Of a DNA stretch of 64,000 bases, positions 47,441-57,865 are shown in pieces. The notes beneath the pieces are model-generated. The model did no database searches. It was not told the DNA's origin and worked only from the letters and a program-made list of their open reading frames with translations. The position numbers and the translations under genes were made by a program. The stretch's first letter is position 1; each line of letters opens with the position of its first letter. Source of the stretch: Sphagnum magellanicum (taxonomy: Eukaryota; Streptophyta; Sphagnopsida; Sphagnales; Sphagnaceae). The DNA lies in the NCBI GenBank assembly GCA_021904315.1, contig CM038922.1, positions 8,655,347 to 8,719,346 of the forward strand. Direction: 5' to 3'.

Positions 47441-48294
47441 TGATTTAATTTTTCTCTAGACAAAAACATTAATACCCTTTAGACGAAAGGTCATCCCCAA
47501 CAAACATGCAACATAAAAACTTATGGGACCATTTGACTTTGTGAATGTTTATGTGGACAAATGAAACACACCCAAAAACCTTCAAATGGCAAAAATTTAA
47601 AGGTGACACAAGGAGTTGTTAGTGGGGGGTGATCCCACTATTTGCCCTGATAGGAGATAGATTTATCAAATAATTAACAATGCTAATAGTTTCTGCCCAT
47701 AGGTGAGTAGGAATGTTTGCACCAAAAACAAGACTCCTAGCATGTTCAATGAAGGTTATGTTTAGTCTTTTTATAACACCATTTTAGTGGGGAGTGTTAG
47801 ATTGCATGAATTGCTGAATTATACCATGATCTTTACAAAAGTTCATAAAATTAATGGAGATATGTTCTCCTCCCTTGTCAAAGTGTAAGGCCTTAATAGG
47901 CTTCCCAAATTGTAATTCAAGTTTTGTTTTAAACTACTTGAATTGAAGAAAAACATCATTTTTTTTTTCTTGAGGAAGAAAACCCACCCGAACTTAATAT
48001 AGTCATTAATGAATATAAGGATGTAATGAACACCAGACAAAGAGGCATTGTTGAAGGGGCCACACACATTGGTGTGTACCAGATCAAACGGTGCTTTCAT
48101 GCAATGTAGACTTGTTTTAGGAGCATTTTTCCTACTATGTTTACCTCAGGTGTAGGCTTGACAAAATTGGTCTTCAACAGAAATGTTTAACATGTTAATT
48201 GCCAAACCTTTCTGAGATAAGAAATGTAAGCTTTGGACATTTAAGTGTCCCAGTCATTGATGCCATAGATGAGTGAGGTCATTATTATTTATCG
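47441..48294 (-). other. Copia integrase fossil
   Basis: 47,843-48,100 carries FDLVHTNVCGPF (family form D..H.D..GP), HYILIFINDYIKFGWVFFLK (family form Y...FIDD.SR..WV..LK). Toward 48,290 lies the zinc-binding GAG-pre-integrase region. Broken. Confidence 0.85.
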
Positions 48295-48660
48295 CTAAAC
48301 CACACAAAAGTTCATGAAGTACAAAGAGCTTGTATAACCGTTTACAAGATTTTTATTGCGAATTCCTAAAATGTTGTGTTGGGAATCCAATAGAAAAACC
48401 TTTTGAAAGTTAAAGAACATTCCCATCCCCTTGTCAGTAAAAACTTCTACAAATAATAGGTTTGAGTTTACACTAAACACATACAAAAAAAATTCCTTTA
48501 TTTCATTTTTCTTTCCAACAAGGATCACAAGGGTTCTTTTCCTATCCACTTGGTGAACAGTCCCACAGAATGTTTTGATCTTGGGAGTCCCTTTGCCATC
48601 CTTCATGTTTGTAAGGAGCTCATTGTTCCCAATAACACATTTAAAAGCACCACTATCCAC
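48295..48660 (-). other. Copia protease fossil
   Basis: The open stretch begins MDSGAFKCVIGN, matching the Copia active-site motif DSGAS.H. Sits between the gag and integrase regions as expected. Confidence 0.75.
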
Positions 48661-49925
48661 AAACTAATTTGAAGTGTCAAGATATTGACATAGATTTAGT
48701 TGTAATACCTTTATTGCCAAGGTATTGGTTTTATTTAGAGCCTCATTACAGTCATGGAAGTTGTCCACTTCCTCATCATTGCTTTCCTTGATCATGTTTA
48801 TTAAGTTTTTTAAGTGTTCATGTTCACCACTATGACGTTTGACAACTTCACACAACTTTGCATCCAGTGATTTGGACTTCCACAAAAGTTGTAGTTTCCT
48901 TCACGTTTGATGGCAAATCCCTTGCATGTGTTGTTATCGAACTAATGTAGCTTAGCTTTATTGAACTTGGGCTTGATACAGGCCTCATAAATTTGTGCGT
49001 TTTATTTTTAGATGCACAAAGTGCACAAAATAAGGGCAGTGTCGACGCACAAAATAAGACATATGTGCACAGTCTATTTTTTGGGATCTGGGAACATTTT
49101 TGTATTTCCAAACACACCAAGAGGGCCATAGCAGTGAGTGTGAGTACGTCAGGCCTCATAATTTGTGCGTTCTATTTTTAGACGCACAAAGTGCACCAAA
49201 TAAAGATGGATGCACAACTTTGACCAAGGGAGAATGCACAAATTAGCTTATTTTGTTTGATTTGTGCGAACGCACAAATTTATGAGGCCTGGCTTGATAA
49301 CAAAAATTTCATTCTCAGTCTTCTTTCCTTGCAGCTCCTTCTTTGCCTCATCATGCAAAAATATTCATGTCAAATCATTCAAAGTAGTTAAATCAGAACA
49401 ATATATTAAGGTAGTAGATAATGATTCCATGCTTTTTGGACAAGAGTTTAGAATCTGTTTGACCAGATCCTTTCTAGCAACGGTCTCTCCAATATTTGCC
49501 AATTGATTGATGATTTTGTTCATCTAGGTTAGAAATTGAGTCACAAAGCTGCCTTCCTTTTATCGAAGGTTGGTGAGTTTGGTCTTTGAATGGAGCTATC
49601 TCATTCCACTCCATTGTTCAAATAAGTTCTTCAATGTTTGCCTCATAATTGTTGGATTTGTGATCCCAACAATATGTGATATGATTTTATCTCTCACTAA
49701 TAGCCCAATGATCGCTAGAGCCTTCTTCTTCTAATGCTCAAGATCCTATATAGTTTTTCCATTCTTCATTTTGAGGTCATCGTTAGAATTGGGTTCCATT
49801 AGATCAATCAACTCATTTCTCTATAGTAAATTGGAGATGTGAAATTTCCACGTACTATAGTTGAACAATCCTCCCAATTTTGAGTTTTCTAATACCAACG
49901 AACCTTCTACATTGTATGATGCCAT
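48661..49925 (-). other. Copia gag fossil, interrupted by a MITE
   Basis: Minus-strand region between the primer-site side and protease, with remnants of a zinc knuckle near 48,880 (NHW-like) and a start region near 49,925. A hAT-type MITE occupies 48,979-49,291. Confidence 0.65.
48979..49291. mobile_element. hAT-type MITE in Copia gag
   Basis: Perfect 21-bp terminal inverted repeats, beginning CAGGCCTCATAAATTTGTGC at 48,979-48,999 and inverted at 49,271-49,291. Flanked by exact 8-bp duplications GCTTGATA (48,971-48,978; 49,292-49,299). A CAGG start with 8-bp duplication is diagnostic of hAT. A second copy of the left end, CAGGCCTCATAATTTGTGCG, lies inside at 49,150 and continues with the same TCTATTTTTAGACGCACAAA block. 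The interior is full of GTGCAC and TGTGCG palindromes. Non-coding. Confidence 0.92.
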
Positions 49926-50010
49926 ATTGTTTTTTCTTTATAATCACTAATCACAACAATGTTTAGAATCTAAAAAATAAATCAACACTAGAAATCATAT
50001 TAATGTGCTA

Positions 50011-50027
50011 AACCTACTCTAATACCA
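50011..50027 (-). other. Copia primer-binding site
   Basis: Minus strand TGGTATTAGAGTAGG directly after the 5' LTR end (…TTTTACA), one change from TGGTATCAGAGC, the complement of the initiator-methionine tRNA 3' end used by most plant Copia elements. Confidence 0.88.
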
Positions 50028-50297
50028 TGTAAAATCAAGTTACAACGCTTGAGAATAATGTTGTATAGAGATTGAAGAAAATTTTGTGAAGTCCCCATTA
50101 TATACTACAGAGAGTTGTTTCAATTTTGTGATCTAACTTAATTTTGTAACAATTTAAATAAATTCCTAACAAACAAACTAACCAACAAGTGGTTATTGCT
50201 AACTACTAACAACTTGTTGTCAATCAATTATGTTGTAATAGACTTGGTTGCAGCACTAGGTTGTTACCATGCAAATTAATTAAATAGATATTCAACA
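50028..50297 (-). repeat. Copia 5' LTR
   Basis: Plus-strand start TGTAAAATCAAG, end GATATTCAACA. Homologous throughout to 41,478-41,745, with most differences being transitions. Confidence 0.9.
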
Positions 50298-50302
50298 TCA
50301 AC

Positions 50303-53300
50303 ATGGTTTAAGGTTTTTCTAACAATTTGAATTTGAACAAAGAAAATGGGAACATAGCAAACAAATGCATTGTCAGATTTGTTTTGGGATTTGTTTTAAA
50401 ATATTATCTTGAAACATTGTGAAGGAGGATTCTTCATATTGCTACTTCCTTTTACACCTTTACTCAACTATGACAAATGCATCAAAGTTTAACCTCCAAG
50501 AAGGTGAGAAATCTTTCCATGAACAAATTTATATTGTTTCTATTACATCTTATCTTTTGGATCTTTGATCTTGTCTTTTTTCCTATCACCAATCTCAAGG
50601 TGTTATATGCAATCATCACAAGTTTTTTTTCTATTTACTTGATGTTGGTGTTTTGCTTCACTATTACTAATCTCAAACTTGGTTATTTGCAAGCTAGAAT
50701 CTCACACCTTTGCTCTCTAATTGGGCTAGCTTTTATTATCCTTTAAAAAAAATTAAAAAATTCATCTTGTTGTTGATGTGCATTGTCATCACTTGTGGAT
50801 GTCAAAGCAAAGAATAATCAATCTATTCATTTGAATAATAATCAAATCATGTGATGCATAGTTTTCCATAGTGAGACAATTTAATTCATAGATTTTGGCC
50901 TTGCACACAAGATCCCACAAAGGCTTCATTGCTTACCACAAGGCTAATGGCATAATGATTACAAAAAAAAATTGGAATATCATCATTCTTTTTCACCTTG
51001 AAGGTAAGATAAAATGATGTAAATGTTTATCCTTAAAGTCCTTTTGAGCAAGAACCAATTAAAAAATAGCATTATGCAACCCCAAATGCCATCTTTGAAT
51101 TTTTTTTCCTTTACAAATCCTTTCTCCAAAGACCATGAGATGTAAAAAAGGTTGGAGGAGGATACCATGTTATTTGTGATCAAAGGTTTTTCACCATTAA
51201 GGATTATTGAGTTTATTTGGTTTCACAAATTGACATACTAATTGTGCTCAAGAGTGATGTTCCCATTCAAGAAAGTCTTGACCAAATAAGTTTTTTTTAC
51301 ATTGATGAATAAGACCTTGGCAAAATTTGTGCAACCTACCTTGAATAAATGTTTGTTAGCCATATCCTTACTTTTGATCTTTGGATGTCAAATGGGTTCA
51401 AAATGTTTTTGTAGTTGTTGTTAATATATTTGTTCAACAATTGGTCACTTTGAGTTGTTTGAAACAAGTGATATGAGTTGTGATAGTTATGGCATGCACT
51501 ATCTTAAGTTTGTTAATATGCATTAATAAAATCTACTTGAGTTAACATCTACAAGTGTATCATATGACCAACAAAATCCAACAAAGGGAGACCAGCATCA
51601 AACACAATTTGCATATATTTTGATTTGAACCTTCACAAATTGAATAGTCGGCTAAAAACAAGCTATGTTTTTATATTACAATGTTATGTGGTTTGTCGAG
51701 TTACATATACTTGTTATTTTGTAAAAAATTTCAAATGTTGAATGGAACTTATAAAATTTGTTATGTAGTCAGAAATTTGCATCATGGAATTAGAAATTTT
51801 TCATACAATGCAAGAATAATGAACAACAACATTTAAGAAACAATAACAACATCTTATATGACAACGCAATGTGCATTTGAAAAGTTCGTGACAATGGTAT
51901 TTTTTCATGACTTAACATCTATAGGAAAACTGACCATGAAATTGATGTTTGATGTTGATGGATTTTGATGTTTAAGGTTTTTATTGTTATAAATTTCCTT
52001 GAGCTTCTTCAATTAAGTTTTCATGGTTGAAATTTGGTGGTTGATTTTCAACTCCATGTTAGCCCCATGCATGGTTCTTTTGTTGTGATTTACCAATAAT
52101 TGATTTGTGTTGGATTTTGTTATGTAGTTTTTTTTGGTGATGGCTTCTTATGATATGATCAACAGGGTTTATTTTTTCCAATGCCTTTATATGAAATTAC
52201 AACATGGTGCCATTTGATTCATTTTCTTTCTTCTTGGTCATGTGAAATTTTTTGAACTCTAAACATTCTAACCTTCTAAATGCTTGTGAAATAAAATCAA
52301 AATTTATATAAAATTTTGATAGTGAATTTCATGATGAGGTTTAAGAAGAATAGTTTAAAAACCTTTGTGATGTTTTTCATTTCACCAAGGTGAACAAAGA
52401 TCTTGGACATATCTAAATTTTGAACGTCAATTGAAGCTAAAGGCATGTATAATTTGTAGTCCCCTAATACATTTGAAGCAATATGAAATTTAGCCTTTTT
52501 GAGTTTTTCAGGTGAGTTATTTTGTTGTGAGGTCATCAAAAGAAAGTTCATGTCAAAAAGGCTTTGGTGTGTTGTGGAAAAAGTTCATTGCAATGAGGAT
52601 TTAGTGTATAATTAGATTACAAATACATGGCCATGAATGTTTTAATAATCATCATAACTTAATCAAGTTAAGTTTTTTGCTTGAAAACCACCCCATTTAA
52701 TCAATTGAACTTTTTTCAAAATTTTAACTAAAAGAATCACTATTTGAATTTACTAAACCCTTGTACATAAACAATTCTTAAAATTTGCAAAAGATGAAAA
52801 AGTTGGGCTTTGTTTATTCTTTTTGTAAATTGAAAAGGTCAAGTACACATAACCATTGAATTTTCAAAGAACTACCCAACATTCATAAGAACATGAAATA
52901 AAGAAAATATTCAAGTTATTTTTTTTCAGAATTATATTTAAAAACATTAAAACATTAAAACATAAAATATTATTTGTAAAAAAAACTATGTTGCAATGTT
53001 ATACCTTACACTAATGTCAAACATATTGATGTTAATTTTGATCTTCAATGTTCATGGAGGATTATATGTTGTCGTTAAAACACTTTTGCTAGAAAAAGAC
53101 TTAAGTTGTTATGGGAAGGTAGAACTTGGCATTAAGCAAATAGGCTACTAGATTGAACTTTATAGTTGAATTATAATAGTTGAACATTGATTTCACCATT
53201 AAACCTTGCTAAATCATAATGTTATAACTTGTTTAATTATAGTTATGTTTATCTTATCCACTAATGAGTGTAATGTGTAAGACACAAGTCTTTGTGGGTC

Positions 53301-53540
53301 AAACATTTAAATGAGCCACACAAAAATTCCATAGTAGGTGAAAACTAAGAACTCACTCATTCAAAGTTCAAACCATTTTATTTTTTTTCCTTTCAAAATA
53401 ATAATACCTCTTTGGGTTATTGGATATCTCATGTTTCCCACATGATTATGATATATTCCAACCTAACAACCATGGATCATGCAAAGTGAAGTCCCATTTG
53501 AGTTGCCCAAAATCATATCTCTAAAACTATGGAATGATAA
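50303..53540. other. No gene seen
   Basis: AT-rich, with short frames only (longest 89 codons at 50,477-50,746, hydrophobic by composition, no motif). GTTGTTG and CAACTTG words are frequent but form no clear repeat. Confidence 0.45.
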
Positions 53541-53543
53541 TAA

Positions 53544-53744
53544 CGGTGCATTCACACTTGATGTTAAGTCAGTGTTAAATGAAAATGTAGGTGGCACCTA
53601 GTGTTAAATGGGTGATAGCTTAATGTTAAGTGAATGTTAACTTAACATCAAATGTTCAAGTTAAGTAGGTGTAAGTCCTAAATGACTAGCATGGTTTTAG
53701 GGGACTCAACACTAGAGTCCCTAACACCAAGTGTGAGTGCACCT
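53544..53744. mobile_element. Tourist-like MITE (PIF/Harbinger), copy 1
   Basis: Inverted ends GGTGCATTCACACTTGATGT (from 53,545) and the inverse of ACACCAAGTGTGAGTGCACC (to 53,743) match with two differences. TAA lies on both sides (53,541-53,543; 53,745-53,747), the 3-bp duplication of PIF/Harbinger MITEs. The interior repeats AGTGTTAA and AATGTTAA words. The ends resemble those of the Harbinger element at 13,956. Confidence 0.85.
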
Positions 53745-53747
53745 TAA

Positions 53748-54330
53748 TGCAGATTGTGATTCCTAACTCAACGACCAAGTGTTTGTAACAAGCACAGTGG
53801 GAATGGGGCCTGAGCAAAGGGATGGAAAGTTGAGAGGTGGCCACTTTCTATACATTTAGGGTAAGGCCCAGGGAAAGGCCATACCAGAATAAAGGGTCCC
53901 ACACAAGGCGGGCCTAAAGCTAGCAAGGCACAACATGAAGCATTTGGAGGCTCATTACACATGGAGAAAGGTCCTTATGATTCCTAAGGTGCCTCCATAC
54001 ATACATCCATACATATTGTCTAATTTTTCATATTTATGGGTGGGGAATTGGGATGGGTGAATAAGGGAATAATTGAGAAGGTATGTTGCTTGGTACTTGG
54101 TACCAATTTTGGCAAGCTCTTAACCTCGTGTGCCAATTACGATACTAAAATTTATTTTTATTTTTATTTGAAGGTTCTCTAGGGGTGGGTTTGAGCCCAG
54201 TTTTTCAAAATTTTAAACCTTGCAGTCTCAATTTTGACAATTTTTTTCAAATTCAAGACACTCCCCAAGGTTGGATCCATGTACACATTACACACAAGTC
54301 CCCAAGGTTGAAAATTGAATAAGAACTACT
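53748..54330. other. No gene seen
   Basis: No coding pattern. The small minus-strand frame at 53,768-53,962 has no motif. Confidence 0.4.
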
Positions 54331-54525
54331 AAATGTTCTTTAATTCTGAAATTTTTCAATAACACAAAACCAAAGGTTCTTTGATTCCGAAAATTTTCAA
54401 TAACATGAAACCAAAAGTTTCTTTGATTTTGAAATTTTCGAATAACACAAAATCAAAAGGTTCTTTGATTTTGAGTTTTTTTTTCTAATCTCAGAACTGG
54501 AGGTTCTTTTATTCTGAAATGAGAA
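54331..54525. repeat. Minisatellite, about 41-bp unit, four to five copies
   Basis: Units begin AAAGGTTCTTTGATTCCGAA and continue AATTTTCAATAACACAAAAC at about 54,331, 54,372, 54,413 and 54,455; a degenerate fifth follows. Confidence 0.8.
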
Positions 54526-55732
54526 CTAACGGTTCTTAACAAAATGAAAGAACCACACATTGCGGGTCTCAACTCTAGACTTTCTTTTTTTCCTAGGCAA
54601 GACTTATATATCTGCACCTTTGCAGGCAAGTTACAGAAAGGAAGCAATCAATCTCTGTAGTCCACCACAAATTTGAACCTCTAGATATAGGGAAGAGCCC
54701 CACGGTGAGGGCGTTTGCAATATAAGGTGCCTAGGATGACACGAGAGCCAAGTGTGGCTCCACATTTTCAGAGAAATTTATCACAGAGAAATTTTCTCAA
54801 GCCCGATGCTTTCTTTATGAATATATATGCACCCTCCAAATACACTAGGAAATTTCTGGAAGTGCTTTACTGACTTTTTGTGTTCGGAAAGTGAATAAAT
54901 AGTATTATGGATGACCTAAAAAACAAAGTGAGCCTATGCTCTGCTTTTGTGCATGCCCTTTTTCCAGTGAAGCCTGGGCAAATATAATGTTGTTGTCTGA
55001 TGTTGTTGTCTCGTTTTATGCAAATATTTCATTATAGGCCAACATAATCCTGAGCCTGAAAATGAAAACAACATAGGTTGTGTAACTTGGGGCTTTTTCA
55101 ATTTCAGTGATGAGTAATTGGAACTGGTTTAGGGGGGATTTTTTGGAATCCTTCGCATGGTCATCATCCATGGACCATTCCAAAGACAATTCCAAAAATA
55201 ACTACCTCATTTTGAAGCCTAACTATTTTATTTCTTTCTTAATAACTATTTCCTTTTCTTATCAACTTTTTTAATAAGTATCTCCAACCTTACTTAATAA
55301 CTACCTCCAGTTTATGACTACCTCACTCTTTTTCTTTATCCACCAACAAGGATATGAAAAAATAAATTAACATGTGTTTTTTTTCATGTCCATGAAATGT
55401 ATATTAATTTAAATTAAATTTTAAAATGACATAAAAATAATGAATTATTAAAAATCATAATATAAATAAATAAATAGTTGATGATCGCTGGTAGTGCGCA
55501 GTAATGTGGTGCTCAAATTAAGAGCTAAAGGAACAAAAGCCTCAGATACCCATTTCCAAATAATTTAAGTGCATACTTTTTGAGGATTTCTTTTTGGGTG
55601 CACTGAGGTCAATTAGGTTGAATCAGCACTGGTTGGAACTTGGGAGAACAAATACAGTAAAAGGCATTCCATTTGAAAAACTCAAACTAACAACAATCCT
55701 ACATACTCACTACTCGCTTGGGACAATAGAGA
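54526..55732. other. No gene seen
   Basis: Loose AATAACTA and CTACCTC repeats lie at 55,200-55,330. No coding pattern. Confidence 0.4.
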
Positions 55733-56100
55733 TATTCATAAAGTCACCCTGTCTTCACCCTGTCTTTGGGCCTCCTTTCACCCCCCTAACACCTCTTTTA
55801 GTGGTATAGTGGTATCCGAAAAGTAATGAAATTTTTATTAAAACTCAGTATGAGATGCTGAAACTCAATACGAAATACTGAATCTCAGCATTTAATGCAC
55901 AAGGGTCGAGAGGATTTTATAGCAGCTGTACAGGTAGGAGCAGTGAAAATCTATGTAGCAGCAGTGGAGGCGCTCAGGAACAAAAGAAAGAGAGGGTGAA
56001 ACTCAGGAAACCATCCTGAGTTTCACCCCCCCCCCCCCCCCCCCCCCCCCCCTCCACCCCGTCGAATGCTAATGTGCTTTTTTGCAGGTTTTTTTTAGTC
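55733..56100 (-). mobile_element. MITE family B, copy 4, with a 27-base poly-C run
   Basis: Shares ATAAAGTCACCCTGTCTTCA, CACCCTGTCTTTGGGCCTCC and the TGCTGAAACTC and GTGAAAATCTATGTAGCAGC blocks with copy 2. It contains a local fold-back GGGTGAAACTCAGGA / TCCTGAGTTTCACCC (55,994-56,028) that runs straight into poly-C at 56,026-56,052. Confidence 0.7.
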
Positions 56101-56116
56101 TTTAATTTTCAAACAC

Positions 56117-56513
56117 CACCAACAAGCATGGGCACATTATGGACAAGCCATACTTGATGCTGTTGGAGCAACTGGAGACTGGCAGAGTTAACTTATAGAC
56201 AGGTCTGGTTGGTAAGGAACACCTTGCTCTTTGGGAAGATGAAGATTTCAATGACACTGAATGCTTCTTCGATGATCATGCTCTTCAGAGATATCCAAAT
56301 AGACACAAGATGAACTACTCCATTTGTTTTTTTTTTGTCACCAAAAGCGGTGAGAACAACTTGAAGATGTATGTTGGGTGCTTAGTTACATGTTCTTTGT
56401 CTTTGCATAAGGATATCAAGCACAATGCTCCCTTCCTCTTTTCTCTTCTTATTCATAAAGACCTTTGCAAGTTTTTTTTAAACGGCAACTTGTGGGCTTT
56501 ATACAAAACATAA
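56117..56513 (+). other. Orphan open stretch, unknown
   Basis: In one frame from about 56,125 it reads KHGHIMDKPYLMLLEQLETG, one stop (56,196-56,198), then LVGKEHLALWEDEDFNDTEC, DDHALQRYPNRHKMNY and on to a stop at 56,511-56,513. The acidic, mixed-residue first half looks more protein-like than chance AT-rich frames. I do not recognise it; it may be an exon remnant or part of a retroelement. Confidence 0.35.
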
Positions 56514-57770
56514 CTTCTTCCATCTTGCAACTTGGGAGGACGTTTTATGTTCTTGACTAGGAAAGTCTAGTTTGGTCAAGAATTATGAAATTCTTTTGAT
56601 TCTTTCATTCCTTACCATTTCTTCTTCTCCAGATTTCTTTGTTCCAAAGATCATACATGTAGAGCACTCAAAGAATTTTCCAAAGTATATTTGAAGGGCA
56701 CCTTATATCAATTGATATCCCTCTTTGAAAAGAAGAGTGATCTTTTGACTGTTTCTTAAGACTTGGAATGAAATTATGCCCTCCTTATAAGGGCAAGATA
56801 CCTCTCACTTTTAAGGAGTAGGTGTAAGAACCCTCCCTTTCCTATGCCTCATCATCTTTGTATAGTTCAGGATAATGTTTGCCTTGTGGTTTTTATGATG
56901 AGTAAAGCCGATGGGTAGATGACATTCCCAAAAAAGATGTGGTTTTTATTCTTATTCTTCCTTTCTTTTTTCTCTTAAAAAATATATATTCTAAAACAAT
57001 GTTTTTTTGGGAATATTTATTTGGTTGCATGCCATGATATATGTCTTAAGAGGTATCATATATTTGTTAGTAAATAGTTTAAATATGAAATTATATCTAT
57101 GATCAAAATATTGCTCCAATTTTTAACTAATCAAACCATCTTTTTCATCCATTTTCAAATGGGTGTAGATCAAGGTGGAGAACTCTTTTTTGAATTGGAA
57201 AATTACATCAGTAAATGTAAAGTCATATTATAATAATTGGTTATACAATGGGGTCATGTTTATTGTCAAAATCATTGTATAGTTAATATGACATACTCAT
57301 TAATCCCAATTATTATTATTTTAAAAAGGATATGTACAAGGGGATTAAGGTATTAATTGTTAACAAGGCTTATTCATGGTTGGGGGTATCACTTTCAGGG
57401 AAAAAAATTCCATGAATTTTTTTTCACTATCTACCCAAAAACAAATCTGCACACAACAAATTTAAGTGAAACAATTTAAACTATCAAAATTAGGATAATT
57501 CCTATGGTGCCATGGTAATTTTTCACATGTATGCATTGTTGTGCATCAATACTTTGGTTCAAAACAAAAAATGATAAAAATGCAAAATAAGTTATATGGA
57601 CAATTTGAGATTTTTTGCATGATTATTTCTTATCAATTTTACTTGCATTTGAGATTACAAATTTCAAACCAAATTAATATGAACAATCAATCAAATGGGA
57701 AAATAATAATCCTTTTCCTTGTAGTCCCAAAAAATGAACTATGTAATTTTCAAAATCCTTGTATAGGGAA
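56514..57770. other. No gene seen
   Basis: T-rich sequence, only short frames without motifs. Confidence 0.4.
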
Positions 57771-57774
57771 CCCA

Positions 57775-57865
57775 AGGGTGATGGCTCATTGGTTTAGCAA
57801 CTAGTCCTTGTCTAAGACCTTGAGAACTCAAAAAAAAGCTATGGGGTCAAGTCCATTGTTTTGTA
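57775..57865 (+). mobile_element. Possible tRNA-derived SINE head
   Basis: GATGGCTCATTGGTTTAGCA (57,779-57,798) resembles an RNA polymerase III A box, and GGGTCAAGTCCA (about 57,844) resembles a decayed B box. Spacing is about 60 bases, long for a plain tRNA. No 3' tail or duplication was identified. Confidence 0.35.

Larger units (their letters stand above)
41478..50297 (-). mobile_element. Copia-type LTR retrotransposon, full length but broken
   Basis: Two LTRs of 268 and 270 bp (41,478-41,745; 50,028-50,297) face the same way. Both carry TG...CA ends, and the whole is bounded by TCAAC at 41,473-41,477 and 50,298-50,302 (5-bp duplication). On the minus strand the order is gag, protease, integrase, RT, RNase H, which is the Copia order. 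The gene region is broken many times (well over ten breaks) and cannot encode a working polyprotein. The LTRs differ at very roughly 15% of sites by eye, so the insertion is old, probably tens of millions of years at slow plant rates. Removing three later insertions leaves about 5.55 kb, a normal Copia length. Confidence 0.9.
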
